Below, in pieces: positions 1 through 8,254 of a DNA stretch of 64,000 nt; positions within the stretch are counted from its first letter, which is position 1, and every line of letters starts with the position of its first letter. The notes under the pieces were generated by a model. That model worked only from the letters and a program-made list of their open reading frames with translations, ran no database searches and was not told the origin of the DNA. Position numbers and translations under genes: made by a program. The DNA is from Micromonospora musae (GTDB lineage Bacteria; Actinomycetota; Actinomycetes; Mycobacteriales; Micromonosporaceae). The DNA is taken from contig NZ_RAZT01000011.1 in NCBI RefSeq assembly GCF_003626635.1, forward strand, positions 62,001 through 126,000, written 5' to 3'.

Positions 1-172
1 GGACCGCGTGCGCCGGCTCGGTGGCGGGGGCGGTGGCCGGCAGCGGGGGAATCTCGTTCGCCGGTGCCGGCGCGGCGCACCCGGAGGCGGCTACGGGAAG
101 CAGCACCAGCGCGGCGGCAGCCATCAACGCGCGCGGGGCGACGCGGACACGGGGGGTGATGTTGCGATCCAT
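1..172 (-). CDS. Putative lipoprotein, N-terminal part only
   Basis: This leftward gene is cut by the window start, leaving 57 codons. The ATG at 172 follows a good ribosome binding site (GGAGG, about 6 bases upstream). The product begins with an Arg-rich n-region, then a hydrophobic stretch at about residues 16-30 ending in AASGC, a lipobox with the acylated cysteine at residue 32. After it comes a Pro/Ala-rich linker typical of exported lipoproteins. The function cannot be named because the mature domain lies outside the window. The lipobox makes membrane anchoring on the outer face of the plasma membrane likely. Confidence 0.7.
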   Translation of the reverse strand, partial: MDRNITPRVRVAPRALMAAAALVLLPVAASGCAAPAPANEIPPLPATAPATEPAHAV

Positions 173-498
173 GGGGTTGCCTCCGGGAAGGTGATCTCGT
201 TGTGACGCCACCCATGACGCGTCTCCTGTGGAGCACAGTTGCCGCTGGTGAATGCTGTTATCCGACAGCTTTTTCCGGCCCTGGACGGCAACCATCCGGG
301 CACTGGCAGGCGTCTGGACCCAACCACCCCGGCGTCGTCATGGAACGCGACAGGAAGAACCCGTGCTCACCACGCACCTGGAAGTCGTTCGACCACGCCG
401 ATCGCCTCTGACCCAGAACCCGCGCCGGAACGGCGATGTGGCGGCATCCCAACGCGGGGACACCACCACATCGCCGACTCGGAGTCGATCAGCCGTGC
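173..498. other. Gene-free stretch upstream of the lipoprotein gene
   Basis: About 326 bases lie between the start of the leftward lipoprotein gene and the end of the leftward beta-propeller gene. It presumably carries the lipoprotein promoter. I see no convincing coding frame, repeat or strong hairpin here. Confidence 0.4.
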
Positions 499-1680
499 CT
501 AGCCGGCCGTCCCGATGATTTGCATGTTCGTGAGGCTCGACGGCTCGGCCTCCTCGCTGATCTTCGTCCCGTCCTCGTCCACGAGGATCAGGGTGGAGTG
601 GCCTCCGCTGCGCACTCGGACCACCATCGAGCCGTCCGCTTGGAAGAAGACCTGACGCAGTTCCCGCCCACCCAGGGGCAGACTGACCGCCTTGCCGGTA
701 CGCGTGTCCAGCACCGCGCTGGCCCGCAGGAACCTGGCGACGTCTCGCTGGTCCTCCTCCTGCGGGTGGAAGCGGTACAGAGCGATCCGGGATCCGTTCG
801 GGGCGATGCTGGCGATGTGACCGCTCCACCAGTTGCCGTTGTGGCTCAGCCCCGGTACGTCACGCTTCCGCTTGCCGTCCGGGTCGAAGAGGGTCACCCC
901 GGCGCTGGTGTTCATGGCGATGGTGTTGCCATCGGCCGACCAGAGAGCGTGGCACGCCTCGGGTTCGGCGGTCCACCAATGCACCGTCTTCTTCGCGGAC
1001 CGTGTGTCCAGGACGCCGTAGCGGCGCGGAACTCCCGTGTCGTCCGCGCTCTCCCGGAACAACAGATGGCGGGAATCCGGTGACCAGGTCGGGGTGACGC
1101 AGGCGCGGTCCGCCCCGACGACCATCGGCTTCCTGCCCGAGCCGTCGACATTCGCCACGTACAGAGTCGGCTGGTCGCCATCCTCCACCCAGGCGACCCG
1201 CTGGCCGTCCGGAGAGACGCTGGCGCTGGTCAGCGCCGGAACCTGCGGCAGCGACGCCAGTCGCGTCGGGTCGTCACCGGGCCGCCAGGAGCGCAGCCGC
1301 ACACTCTGCGCCCCGGGCGTCACGTCCTCCGGGACGTAGAACAGCCGGTCGAAGGTGGCGGTGTCGCCCAGTGACGCCGGTGCGCCAGAGCTGGGGGTGG
1401 ACGGGTCGGTACTGACCGACGGGGTCGGGGACGCGGAGGGTGACGGGCTCGCGGTGATGGACGGGGTGGTCGCCGGAAGCGGGTCCGCCCCTCGGCCGGG
1501 CAGGATCGCAAAGGCGGTGCCGGTCGCCGCGGCCAGCATCAACACGACTGCGGCGGAGGTGGCGACGGCGCGCTGAGTGCCGATTCGGCGGGACGTCCGC
1601 AGCGCGCGGTCCCGCAGGTCGACCGGGGTGACCTCCTCAGCCAGGTCGGCCAGGTCGAGCCGAAGACGCTGATCGTTCAT
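499..1680 (-). CDS. Membrane-anchored TolB/PD40 beta-propeller protein paired with a sigma factor
   Basis: The protein has 393 residues. About 40 cytoplasmic residues precede one membrane segment (about 40-60) and a Ser/Thr/Pro linker (about 70-100). The rest carries TolB-like propeller repeats with motifs such as PDGQRVAWV, WSPDSRHLLF and WSADGNTIAM. The ATG at 1680 shares an ATGA overlap with the stop of the sigma-factor gene, so the two are probably translationally coupled. A gene in this position usually encodes an anti-sigma or sensor partner. Here the likely sensor is an extracytoplasmic propeller rather than a classical zinc anti-sigma domain. That role is inferred; the architecture is visible. 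Confidence 0.75.
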   Translation of the reverse strand: MNDQRLRLDLADLAEEVTPVDLRDRALRTSRRIGTQRAVATSAAVVLMLAAATGTAFAILPGRGADPLPATTPSITASPSPSASPTPSVSTDPSTPSSGAPASLGDTATFDRLFYVPEDVTPGAQSVRLRSWRPGDDPTRLASLPQVPALTSASVSPDGQRVAWVEDGDQPTLYVANVDGSGRKPMVVGADRACVTPTWSPDSRHLLFRESADDTGVPRRYGVLDTRSAKKTVHWWTAEPEACHALWSADGNTIAMNTSAGVTLFDPDGKRKRDVPGLSHNGNWWSGHIASIAPNGSRIALYRFHPQEEDQRDVARFLRASAVLDTRTGKAVSLPLGGRELRQVFFQADGSMVVRVRSGGHSTLILVDEDGTKISEEAEPSSLTNMQIIGTAG

Positions 1681-2207
1681 CGGGCGCTTCCTTCCAGGAC
1701 GTACAGCTCGGCGAGCTCGGGGGCCACGCTGCGCAGCTTGGCCAGGGCCTTGGAGGTCTGGCTCTTCACGGTGCCGACGGTGACGCCGAGCAGCTCGGCG
1801 ACCTCGACCTCGGTGCGGTCCTCGAAGTAGCGCAGCACCAGTACCGCGCGTTGTTTCGGAGACAGCTTGGCCAGAGCGGCCCGCAGCGTGAGTCGCAGAG
1901 TCGTCTGGCTGGCATGGTCGGGGCCCGAGTCGCCTCCGCGGGGTTCGGGCAGGTCGCCCGTCATCGACTCGGGTACCCGCCGCCGCCTCCACCAGGAGAC
2001 CTGCAGGTGGTACATGGTCTTGCGGGTGTACGCCTCGGCGTTGCCGCTGTGGTGCAGCCGGTTCCACGACCGGTGGGTACGGGCCAGCGCCGACTGGACC
2101 AGGTCCTCGGCGAGGTGCTGATCACCGGTCAGCAGGTACGCCGAGCGCAGCAGGGCTGGCGTTCGGGTACGGACGAACGAGTCGAACTCATTCAGCAAGG
2201 GGTCCAC
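1677..2207 (-). CDS. SigE-family ECF RNA polymerase sigma factor
   Basis: The product is a 176-residue sigma-70 family protein of the actinobacterial SigE-like ECF type. Region 2 is seen around LLRSAYLLTGDQHLAEDLVQ and region 4 around LSPKQRAVLVLRYFEDRTE, followed by the helix-turn-helix GVTVGTVKSQ. I place the start at the GTG at 2207. The open frame extends upstream to 2375, but that part does not resemble the family. The gene is cotranscribed with the propeller protein downstream (4-base ATGA overlap), the usual layout of a sigma factor and its membrane regulator. Its regulon is unknown. Confidence 0.85.
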   Translation of the reverse strand: MDPLLNEFDSFVRTRTPALLRSAYLLTGDQHLAEDLVQSALARTHRSWNRLHHSGNAEAYTRKTMYHLQVSWWRRRRVPESMTGDLPEPRGGDSGPDHASQTTLRLTLRAALAKLSPKQRAVLVLRYFEDRTEVEVAELLGVTVGTVKSQTSKALAKLRSVAPELAELYVLEGSAR

Positions 2208-2349
2208 ACAAGCCGATCCTTGGGTAGTCGTTGACGACCTCCCAGACGCGAACTCGGGATCGCCGAGTTGCCGTCCGGGCAGCCGGATTCGCGCGAAAGT
2301 CTCGACGACAGACGGCGCAATTGGGTCGCCGACCCCTTCACACCGCTCG

Positions 2350-2355
2350 TAAGCT
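2350..2355 (+). promoter_or_regulatory. Probable -10 element of a leaderless proS transcript
   Basis: TAAGCT fits the actinobacterial TANNNT -10 pattern and ends 6 bases before the ATG at 2362, so transcription would start at or next to the start codon. No Shine-Dalgarno sequence precedes the ATG. No clear -35 hexamer is visible. This supports 2362 over the in-frame ATG at 2377 neighbourhood as the start. Confidence 0.5.
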
Positions 2356-2361
2356 GCGCCA

Positions 2362-4125
2362 ATGCTGCTGCGCATGTCGACCCTGCTGCTCCGGACCCTC
2401 CGCGAGGACCCGGCGGACGCGGAGGTGCCGAGCCACCGGCTCCTGCTGCGCGCCGGCTACATCCGGCGCGCAGCTCCGGGCGGCTACACCTGGCTGCCGC
2501 TCGGCAAGCTGGTGCTGGACCGGATCAGCGAGGTGGTCCGCTCGGAGATGGCGGCCATCGGCGGCCAGGAGGTGCACTTCCCGGCGCTGCTGCCGGCGGA
2601 GCCGTACCGGACCAGCGGCCGGTGGGCCGAGTACGGGGACGACATCTTCACTCTCGCCGACCGCAAGGGTGCCGAGCACCTGCTCGCCCCGACCCACGAG
2701 GAGATGGCCGCGCTGCTGGTGAAGGACCTCTTCACCTCGTACCGGGACTTTCCGGCGACGCTCTTCCAGCTCCAGACCAAGTTCCGGGACGAGGCCCGGC
2801 CGCGGGCCGGCCTGCTGCGTGGGCGCGAGTTCCTGATGAAGGACGCCTACTCGTTCGACCTGGACGAGGCGGGCCTCCAGGCCGCGTACGACCGGCACCG
2901 AGACGCCTACCGGAGGATCTTCGACCGGCTGGGTCTGGACTACACGGTGGTGCACGCGATGTCCGGTGCGATGGGCGGCTCGGCGTCGGAGGAGTTCCTC
3001 GCCGCCACCCCGGTCGGCGAGGACACCTTCGTGGGCTGCACGGTGTGCGACTACGCGGCGAACACCGAGGCCGTCACCACCCGGGCCCCGGCGGCCGGTG
3101 ACCCGGAGGCGTACCCGGACGCCGAGGTGCACGACACGCCGGAGACGCCCACCATCGCCGGTCTGGTCGAGCTGGCCAACGCCCGCCGCCTCGCCGGTCG
3201 CGGCGACTGGACGGCGGCCGACACGCTGAAGAACATCGTGCTCTCCGTACACCGGCCAGGCGCGGACGAGGTCGAGCTGCTGGTGATCGGCGTGCCGGGC
3301 GACCGGGAGGTCGACCTGAAGCGGGTCGGCGCGGCGCTGCACCCGGCCACGGTGACCGTCTTCGAGGAGTGGGCCGGGCATCCCGAACTGGTCCGCGGCT
3401 ACCTCGGCCCGCAGATCCTCGACAAGCTGGGCCTGCGCTACCTGGTCGACCCGCGGGTCGCGCCGGGCACTGCCTGGCTGACCGGGGCCAACGAGCCGGG
3501 GCGGCACGCCACCGGAGTCGTCAGTGGCCGGGACTTCACCCCGGACGGCACGATCGAGGCCGCCGAGGTGCGCCCCGGCGACCCCTGCCCGGCCTGCGAG
3601 TCCGGCGCGCTGACCATCCGGCGCGGCATCGAGATCGGGCACATCTTCCAGCTCGGCCGCCGGTTCACCGACGCCTTCGCCGTCGACGTGCTCGGCGCGG
3701 AGGGCAAGCCGGTCCGCCCGACCATGGGCTGTTACGGGATCGGCGTGTCCCGGGCGGTCGCCGCGGTCGCCGAACAGCACCACGACGATCGCGGGCTGGT
3801 CTGGCCGGCGGCCGTCGCACCGTGCGACGTGCACGTCGTGGCCGCCGGCAAGGGGCCGCAGCTGGAGACGACGATCGACCTCGGGACGCGGCTCTCCGCG
3901 GCGGGCCTGCGGGTGCTGGTCGACGACCGCTCCGGCGTCTCGGCGGGGGTGAAGTTCACCGACGCCGAGCTGATCGGTGTGCCGCGCACCGTCGTGGTCG
4001 GGCGCCGGCTCGCCGACGGGTACGTCGAGTTGCGCGACCGGGCCACCGGCGAGCGGGCCGAGTTGCCGCTCGACGGGTTGGTGCGGCGGATAGTCGACGA
4101 GGTGTCTGTCACGCACCGGGTGTAG
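2362..4125 (+). CDS. proS: Prolyl-tRNA synthetase, bacterial type with editing domain
   Basis: This cytoplasmic class II aminoacyl-tRNA synthetase charges tRNA-Pro with proline. The 587 residues match the usual bacterial length. Motif 2 is seen at FRDEARPRAGLLRGREF with LMKDAYSFD after it, and motif 3 at GCYGIGVSRAVAAV. Between them (about residues 235-400) is the YbaK-like inserted editing domain, marked by TLKNIVLSV and GDREVDLKRVG, which removes mischarged alanine in the family. The C-terminal anticodon-binding domain includes GVKFTDAELIGVP. The start at 2362 is supported by a -10 element placed for a leaderless mRNA. A free-standing YbaK-like deacylase is encoded about 1.7 kb downstream on the other strand. 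Confidence 0.97.
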   Translation: MLLRMSTLLLRTLREDPADAEVPSHRLLLRAGYIRRAAPGGYTWLPLGKLVLDRISEVVRSEMAAIGGQEVHFPALLPAEPYRTSGRWAEYGDDIFTLADRKGAEHLLAPTHEEMAALLVKDLFTSYRDFPATLFQLQTKFRDEARPRAGLLRGREFLMKDAYSFDLDEAGLQAAYDRHRDAYRRIFDRLGLDYTVVHAMSGAMGGSASEEFLAATPVGEDTFVGCTVCDYAANTEAVTTRAPAAGDPEAYPDAEVHDTPETPTIAGLVELANARRLAGRGDWTAADTLKNIVLSVHRPGADEVELLVIGVPGDREVDLKRVGAALHPATVTVFEEWAGHPELVRGYLGPQILDKLGLRYLVDPRVAPGTAWLTGANEPGRHATGVVSGRDFTPDGTIEAAEVRPGDPCPACESGALTIRRGIEIGHIFQLGRRFTDAFAVDVLGAEGKPVRPTMGCYGIGVSRAVAAVAEQHHDDRGLVWPAAVAPCDVHVVAAGKGPQLETTIDLGTRLSAAGLRVLVDDRSGVSAGVKFTDAELIGVPRTVVVGRRLADGYVELRDRATGERAELPLDGLVRRIVDEVSVTHRV

Positions 4126-4183
4126 TCGGCGTGTTACGGGGTACCGAATCCGGATCGGCGCGTACGTGTTGCGGAGGACTCTC

Positions 4184-4609
4184 ATGACCGGTTACCGGGT
4201 CAGTGACGTGATGACGAGGCAGGTCGTCTACCTGCCGGCGGAGACCACGTTGGACGAGGCAGCGGCGGTGATGCGGGAGGCTGACATCGGCGATGTCGTG
4301 GTCACCGACGGCGCCAGCCTCGCCGGCATGCTCACCGACCGGGACATCGTGGTCCGCGCGGTGGCCGAACGCGCGAACCCGTCCACCACCACGATCGGCT
4401 CGATCACCACCCGGGAGGTGGTGATGATCGAGCAGCACGCGACGGCCGGGGAGGCGGCGGCGCTGATGCGGGAACGCGGCATCCGGCGGGTGCTGGTCTG
4501 TGACAGCGACCGCAAGCTGGTCGGCATCGTCTCCCTCGGCGACCTGGCGATGCAGCTCGACCCGCAGTCCGCCCTCAGCGAGATCAGCGAGCAGTCGCCC
4601 ACGGTGTGA
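4184..4609 (+). CDS. Two-CBS-domain protein
   Basis: The 141-residue protein is essentially two tandem CBS domains, giving one Bateman module. Repeat 1 starts at VSDVMTRQVVYLP and ends near MLTDRDIVVRAV. Repeat 2 starts at TREVVMIEQHAT and ends near LVGIVSLGDLA. Such modules bind adenine nucleotides or S-adenosylmethionine and act as stand-alone sensors. No catalytic domain is attached. The ATG at 4184 has GGAGG about 6 bases upstream, so it is preferred over the GTG at 4166. Its partner protein is unknown. Confidence 0.9.
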   Translation: MTGYRVSDVMTRQVVYLPAETTLDEAAAVMREADIGDVVVTDGASLAGMLTDRDIVVRAVAERANPSTTTIGSITTREVVMIEQHATAGEAAALMRERGIRRVLVCDSDRKLVGIVSLGDLAMQLDPQSALSEISEQSPTV

Positions 4610-4652
4610 GGAGGGCCTCTTCCTTGCCGGGGAGGCCAGGTGTCGACGGGGG

Positions 4653-4658
4653 TAGCCT
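4653..4658 (+). promoter_or_regulatory. Probable -10 element of a leaderless sufE transcript
   Basis: TAGCCT (TANNNT) ends 7 bases before the ATG at 4666, the spacing expected when transcription starts at the start codon. No -35 element is evident at normal spacing. Confidence 0.4.
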
Positions 4659-4665
4659 CGACCGC

Positions 4666-5094
4666 ATGTCCGCCATGCCGGCCAGGTTGGCCGAGATCGT
4701 CGACGAGTTCGCCGCCGCACCCCGCGACCTGGTGCTGGAGATGCTGCTCGAGTACGCCGACGTCATCCCGCAGCTTCCGCCCGACGCGCCGGAGCGGGAG
4801 GGGATGGAGCAGGTGCCGGAGTGCCAGACCGCGTTCTTCCTGCGCGCCCGGGTGACACCCGAGAAGACGGTGGAGACGCTCTTCGACTGCCCGCCCGAGG
4901 CGCCCACCACCCGCGCCTTCGCCGGCATCCTCGCCGAGGGGCTGGCCGGGGCGAGCGCCGACCAGGTGCTCGCCGTCCCGGACGACCTCTACCAGCGGAT
5001 GGGCCTGGCCCAGGCGATCAGCCCGTTGCGGGTGCGCGGCGGCACGGCGATCCTGGCGCGGCTGAAGCGCCAGGTGCGGGAACAACTCGGCTGA
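4666..5094 (+). CDS. sufE: SufE-family sulfur acceptor protein
   Basis: SufE proteins accept persulfide sulfur from a cysteine desulfurase (SufS) and stimulate it in iron-sulfur cluster assembly. The 142-residue protein has the family fold signature: LAEIVDEF near the N-terminus and the conserved cysteine in the segment EQVPECQT (residue 53), which matches the persulfide-carrying cysteine. The C-terminus carries MGLAQAISPLRVRGG. The frame is open from a GTG at 4606, but the ATG at 4666 follows a well-placed -10 element and begins where the domain begins. No other suf gene is adjacent, so this is an isolated copy. Confidence 0.88.
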   Translation: MSAMPARLAEIVDEFAAAPRDLVLEMLLEYADVIPQLPPDAPEREGMEQVPECQTAFFLRARVTPEKTVETLFDCPPEAPTTRAFAGILAEGLAGASADQVLAVPDDLYQRMGLAQAISPLRVRGGTAILARLKRQVREQLG

Positions 5095-5114
5095 CCCGGG
5101 AGTTGCCACCGATC

Positions 5115-5750
5115 ATGGAGATCGAGATCTACGCCGATGTGGTCTGCCCCTGGTGCTACATCGGCAAGCGCCGACTGGAGGAGGCCCTCGCCTCGTACGA
5201 CGGCGAGGTGACCGTGCGTTACCGGCCGTTCCAGCTGGATCCGTCGCCAGTGTCCGAGCCGGTGCCCGTGGTCGAGGCGCTCGGCGCCCGCTTCGGCGGC
5301 CCGGCGAACGCCCGGCAAATGGTCGCGCGGGTCACCGAGGCGGCGGCCGGGGCGGGGCTGCGGCTCGACTACGACCGGGCTATCGCCGCGAACACCTTCG
5401 ACGCCCACCGGCTCGTCGCGTACGCCACCGAGCGCGGCCGGTCCGGCGAGATGGTGGAGGCGCTCTACCAGGCGCACTTCGTGGGCGGAATCGACATCGG
5501 CTCGCGGGACGCGCTCGCCGAACTCGCCGAGCAGGTCGGGCTGGACGCCGCCGACGCGCGCCGGTTCCTCGACTCGGACGAGGGCACGAAGGAGGTCGCC
5601 GCCGAGCTGGCCAAGGCCCACGACCTCGGCATCAGCAGCGTGCCGATGTTCGTGCTCGCCAGCAAGTACGGAATCAGCGGCGCGCAGGAGCCGCAGACGC
5701 TGCTCGCCGCGCTGGCCGAGGTCGAGCGCCTGGAGTCGGGCGGGCAGTGA
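5115..5750 (+). CDS. DsbA/FrnE-family thiol oxidoreductase
   Basis: The 211-residue protein belongs to the DsbA-like FrnE subgroup, a thioredoxin fold with a helical insertion. It starts MEIEIYADVVCPWCYIGKRR, with the redox pair CPWC at residues 11-14 and the family marker YIGKRRLEEAL next to it. The cis-proline region is ISSVPMFVLASKYGISGAQ near residue 180. No signal peptide is present, so it is cytosolic, as is usual for FrnE types. It starts 20 bases after sufE and is probably cotranscribed. The substrate is unknown; thiol-disulfide exchange or isomerisation is the family role. Confidence 0.9.
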   Translation: MEIEIYADVVCPWCYIGKRRLEEALASYDGEVTVRYRPFQLDPSPVSEPVPVVEALGARFGGPANARQMVARVTEAAAGAGLRLDYDRAIAANTFDAHRLVAYATERGRSGEMVEALYQAHFVGGIDIGSRDALAELAEQVGLDAADARRFLDSDEGTKEVAAELAKAHDLGISSVPMFVLASKYGISGAQEPQTLLAALAEVERLESGGQ

Positions 5751-5759
5751 GCCCACGCT

Positions 5760-5793
5760 CGCCCGGCCGGCGGTGAACCCGCCCGGCCGGGCG
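5760..5793 (+). terminator. Hairpin after the DsbA-like gene
   Basis: An 11-bp perfect inverted repeat (CGCCCGGCCGG and CCGGCCGGGCG) with a 12-base loop begins 10 bases past the stop codon. It lacks a T-tract, like many actinobacterial terminators. Confidence 0.5.
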
Positions 5794-5809
5794 AAATCGA
5801 CATCGATGA

Positions 5810-5825
5810 TGTTTCACGTGCAACG
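5810..5825. promoter_or_regulatory. parS: Degenerate parS site
   Basis: TGTTTCACGTGCAACG differs by one base from the 14-bp parS core GTTTCACGTGAAAC found four times around parAB in this window. It lies in a short convergent intergenic gap about 33 kb from the parAB cluster, on the other side of oriC. ParB binding is inferred. Confidence 0.6.
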
Positions 5826-5868
5826 GTATCGACGCCGGTGAGCACCCCGGCCGGGAGTTTGCCGCCGG

Positions 5869-6420
5869 TCAGGCGGGCCGGGCCAGCTCCTCGACCACCC
5901 GGGCGTTGGGCAGCGCCCCGAGCGCCGGGCCGGGCAGCGCGATCTTGCTGTGCCGTACGCCGGAGCCGATGATGACGTGCGGCGTGGCGATCACCCGGGA
6001 GTCGACAAGGATCGGCCACGCGGCCGGCAGGCCGATCGGGGTGATCCCGCCGTACTCCATGCCGGTCAGCTCGACCGCATCCGCCATCGGCGCGAAGCTG
6101 GCCTTGCGCACGTCGAGCGCGCGCCGGGCGACGCCGTTCACGTCGGCCCGGGTGGTGGCGAGGATGATGCAGGCCGCGTAGCGGACCACGCCCTCCCGCT
6201 TGCCGGCCACCACCACACAGTTGGCCGAGACGTCCAACCCGACGTCGTACGCCGCGCAGAAGGCGGCGGTGTCGGCGAGCTCGGCGTCGATCGGCGCGAC
6301 CAGCACCTCGTCCACGTCCACCGGAGCGTCGGCGGGCCACTCCCCGAGCGCCGCGGCGACCGGCGGGGCGAGCAGGTCGGGGCGGGTCCGGGCCGGTTCG
6401 GTCTTCAACGTCCCCATCAC
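5869..6420 (-). CDS. YbaK/EbsC-family aminoacyl-tRNA deacylase
   Basis: The 183-residue protein matches the YbaK/ProX deacylase domain, which hydrolyses misacylated tRNA such as Cys-tRNA-Pro or Ala-tRNA-Pro. Recognisable segments are the central ANCVVVAGKREG strand region and TGMEYGGITPIGLPAAWPI, typical of the family's substrate loop. The GTG at 6420 lies 8 bases after an AAGGA box; the ATG at 6417 is an equally possible start. It complements the editing domain inside ProS encoded nearby. The exact tRNA specificity cannot be read from the sequence. Confidence 0.85.
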   Translation of the reverse strand: MMGTLKTEPARTRPDLLAPPVAAALGEWPADAPVDVDEVLVAPIDAELADTAAFCAAYDVGLDVSANCVVVAGKREGVVRYAACIILATTRADVNGVARRALDVRKASFAPMADAVELTGMEYGGITPIGLPAAWPILVDSRVIATPHVIIGSGVRHSKIALPGPALGALPNARVVEELARPA

Positions 6421-6527
6421 GGATGTGATCCTTCCACCCGCCGGGCCGCGTCGACCAGCCGGTCAGCCACGCCACGCCCACCGATCCACGACCGGGACCG
6501 AGGCCGACCGAGCACCACCGCCGACAC

Positions 6528-6558
6528 CGAGTGGCCACACCGGTGGCGTGGCCACTCG
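6528..6558 (-). terminator. Hairpin after the small membrane protein gene
   Basis: An 11-bp inverted repeat (CGAGTGGCCAC and GTGGCCACTCG) with a 9-base loop lies 10 bases past the stop of the leftward gene that ends at 6568. It has no T-tract. Confidence 0.5.
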
Positions 6559-6567
6559 CGGGGGCAC

Positions 6568-6762
6568 TCAGCTCCCGGCGAGGAAGGCGTTCTCCTTGAG
6601 GAACGTCCGGTCCCGGTGGGCCGCGAGCTCCTCCGCCCGCAGCGCCTGGGCCCGACGCACCTCCAGGTCCTCCAGAGCCTGCCGGACGGCGAGCCGGATC
6701 ACGCCGTAGAGGAAGACGAAACCGAAACAGTAGAGGATGACAGCGACGAAGACAGCGACCAT
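6568..6762 (-). CDS. Small single-pass membrane protein of unknown function
   Basis: This 64-residue product starts MVAVFVAVILYCFGFVFLYG, one membrane helix at the very N-terminus. A strongly charged helix follows (RRAQALRAEELAAHRDR). The reading frame has typical GC-rich third positions, and a hairpin terminator follows it. It is probably the last gene of a leftward unit after the NAD(P)-binding gene (37-base gap). I do not recognise a family. Confidence 0.6.
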   Translation of the reverse strand: MVAVFVAVILYCFGFVFLYGVIRLAVRQALEDLEVRRAQALRAEELAAHRDRTFLKENAFLAGS

Positions 6763-6799
6763 GTCGTCACGCTAGGTCGAACGTGAACCAGACACGTTC

Positions 6800-7585
6800 T
6801 CATCTCCGCCCGGTTCCCCCGTACGTGTCCGCCAGATAGTCGCCCCAGGTACGGACGCCCCAGGGCAGGGCCGTGCTGACCAGCCCACCGTCGCGTAGCG
6901 CCCGGCCGAGCCGCCCCGGTACGCGTACCGGCAGCAGCGGTCGACGCGAACGCCGGGCGGTCCGCCAGGCGCGTACCGCCTCGTCGAAGCGGAGCACCTC
7001 GGGGCCGCCGAGCTCCTCGACGCCGCCCAGCGGTCCCGCGGCGAGCCGGGCCGCCAGCCGTACGCCGACCTCGCCCCGGTCGACGGGCTGGGCGAGTATG
7101 CCCGGGTCACCGATCGTCGGGCCGAGCCGGCTGGCCGTCCGGAGCAGTTCGTCGAGGAACTCCGGGAGCTGGGTGGCGCGCAGCACCGACCAGGGCACCG
7201 GACCGGCCGCGACCACCTGCTCGGCGGCGAGCTTGTGCCGGTAGTACGGGATGGGCACCTTGTCCACGCCGACGATCGAGGTGTACACCAGGTGCCGTAC
7301 GCCGGCCCGACCGGCGGCGACCACCAGCCGGCGGGTGCCGAGCACGTCGACCTGGTAGGCGCGCCGCCCCGAGCTGGGCTCGGTGGCCAGGTGCAGAATC
7401 GCGTCCACCCCGGACACCGCCTCGGCCAGCCCCGTCCCGGTCGCCAGGTCGGCCACCGCCCACTCCAGCGCCGGATCGCTGCGCGGCCGCCGGCTCGTGG
7501 CCCGCACGGTGAAGCCGTCGTCGAGCAGCCGCGGCAGCACCGCCTGCCCGAGGCGACCGCCCGCTCCGGTGACCAACACCCTCAT
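6800..7585 (-). CDS. NmrA-like NAD(P)-binding SDR-family protein
   Basis: The 261-residue protein starts MRVLVTGAGGRLGQAVLPRL, a Rossmann nucleotide-binding loop of the GxxGxxG type. It continues with the atypical short-chain dehydrogenase pattern: an acidic DLATG after the fourth strand, VDAILHLAT, and a YYRHKLAAEQVV segment carrying the Tyr-x-x-x-Lys pair at about residues 117-121. Such proteins act as NAD(P)-dependent reductases, epimerases or redox sensors. The substrate is unknown. A GAGGAGG box precedes the ATG at 7585, and the gene follows the GAP-family membrane gene by 18 bases, so both are likely in one operon. Confidence 0.85.
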   Translation of the reverse strand: MRVLVTGAGGRLGQAVLPRLLDDGFTVRATSRRPRSDPALEWAVADLATGTGLAEAVSGVDAILHLATEPSSGRRAYQVDVLGTRRLVVAAGRAGVRHLVYTSIVGVDKVPIPYYRHKLAAEQVVAAGPVPWSVLRATQLPEFLDELLRTASRLGPTIGDPGILAQPVDRGEVGVRLAARLAAGPLGGVEELGGPEVLRFDEAVRAWRTARRSRRPLLPVRVPGRLGRALRDGGLVSTALPWGVRTWGDYLADTYGGTGRR

Positions 7586-7603
7586 CCGATCCTCCTCGAA
7601 CTC

Positions 7604-8254
7604 TCAGCGCAGCAGGTCGAGCACGGTCACCAACACGTAGAACACGATCACGACCTCGCTTATCACCCAGGCGTTCCGATCGGACCACCGCCGGATCCGG
7701 GGCAGCAACGGGGCGGCGCGCCGACCCGCCAGCAGCAGGGCGAGCAGGGGTAGCGCCAGCAGCCCGAGGGTCAGCCCGACGAACGGCAGCAGGTGCCACC
7801 ACGAGAGGTCGTGCCGGGCGACGCTCGCGCCGACCGCCGCCATGGTGAGGTCGTCCGACGGCGAGGTGGCGACGAGGAACGCGCCGAGGCGGGCCGCCCG
7901 ACCCGGTCCGGCGTGCTGGAGCGTGGTCAACCAGCGTGGCGTGCCGGTCTGCCGGCGGCGCAGGTAGACGACCACCGCGAGCACGGCCAGCAGCGCCAGC
8001 ACCGCCCAGTCGATCCGCCGCGCGGTGCGCTCCAGATGACCGACGTCGGTCGCCGCCCGGTCGGCGAAGCCCCGCACCACCCTCGTGACGAGCCAACCGA
8101 CAGTCACCCCGACGGTGACCACCGCGCCCACCCCGCCCAGATATCCGAGCGGCGCCGCGCGCGGGCGATCGGCCGAGGGGAGCAGCACCGCCGCGACGAA
8201 CTGCGTCCCGGCGACCATCACCACGGCCAGCGGCAGGACGGTCAGGAAGTTCAT
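7604..8254 (-). CDS. GAP-family (sulfolipid-1-addressing-like) integral membrane protein
   Basis: The 216-residue protein appears to have six membrane helices, beginning MNFLTVLPLAVVMVAGTQF. The segment LGAFLVATSPSDDLTMAAVG resembles the conserved inner helix of the GAP/Sap family, whose members are linked to small-molecule or lipid export in actinobacteria. The ATG at 8254 follows a GGAAGG box. The longer open frame to 8446 reads through low-complexity repeat DNA and is not preferred. The transported compound is unknown, and the family assignment is moderately secure. Confidence 0.65.
   Translation of the reverse strand: MNFLTVLPLAVVMVAGTQFVAAVLLPSADRPRAAPLGYLGGVGAVVTVGVTVGWLVTRVVRGFADRAATDVGHLERTARRIDWAVLALLAVLAVVVYLRRRQTGTPRWLTTLQHAGPGRAARLGAFLVATSPSDDLTMAAVGASVARHDLSWWHLLPFVGLTLGLLALPLLALLLAGRRAAPLLPRIRRWSDRNAWVISEVVIVFYVLVTVLDLLR

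Noticed and set aside
2338..4185. Long open frame on the opposite strand of proS
   Set aside because: It is the complement of the proS codons in a GC-rich genome; composition is Arg/Gly/His-rich and no domain is recognisable.
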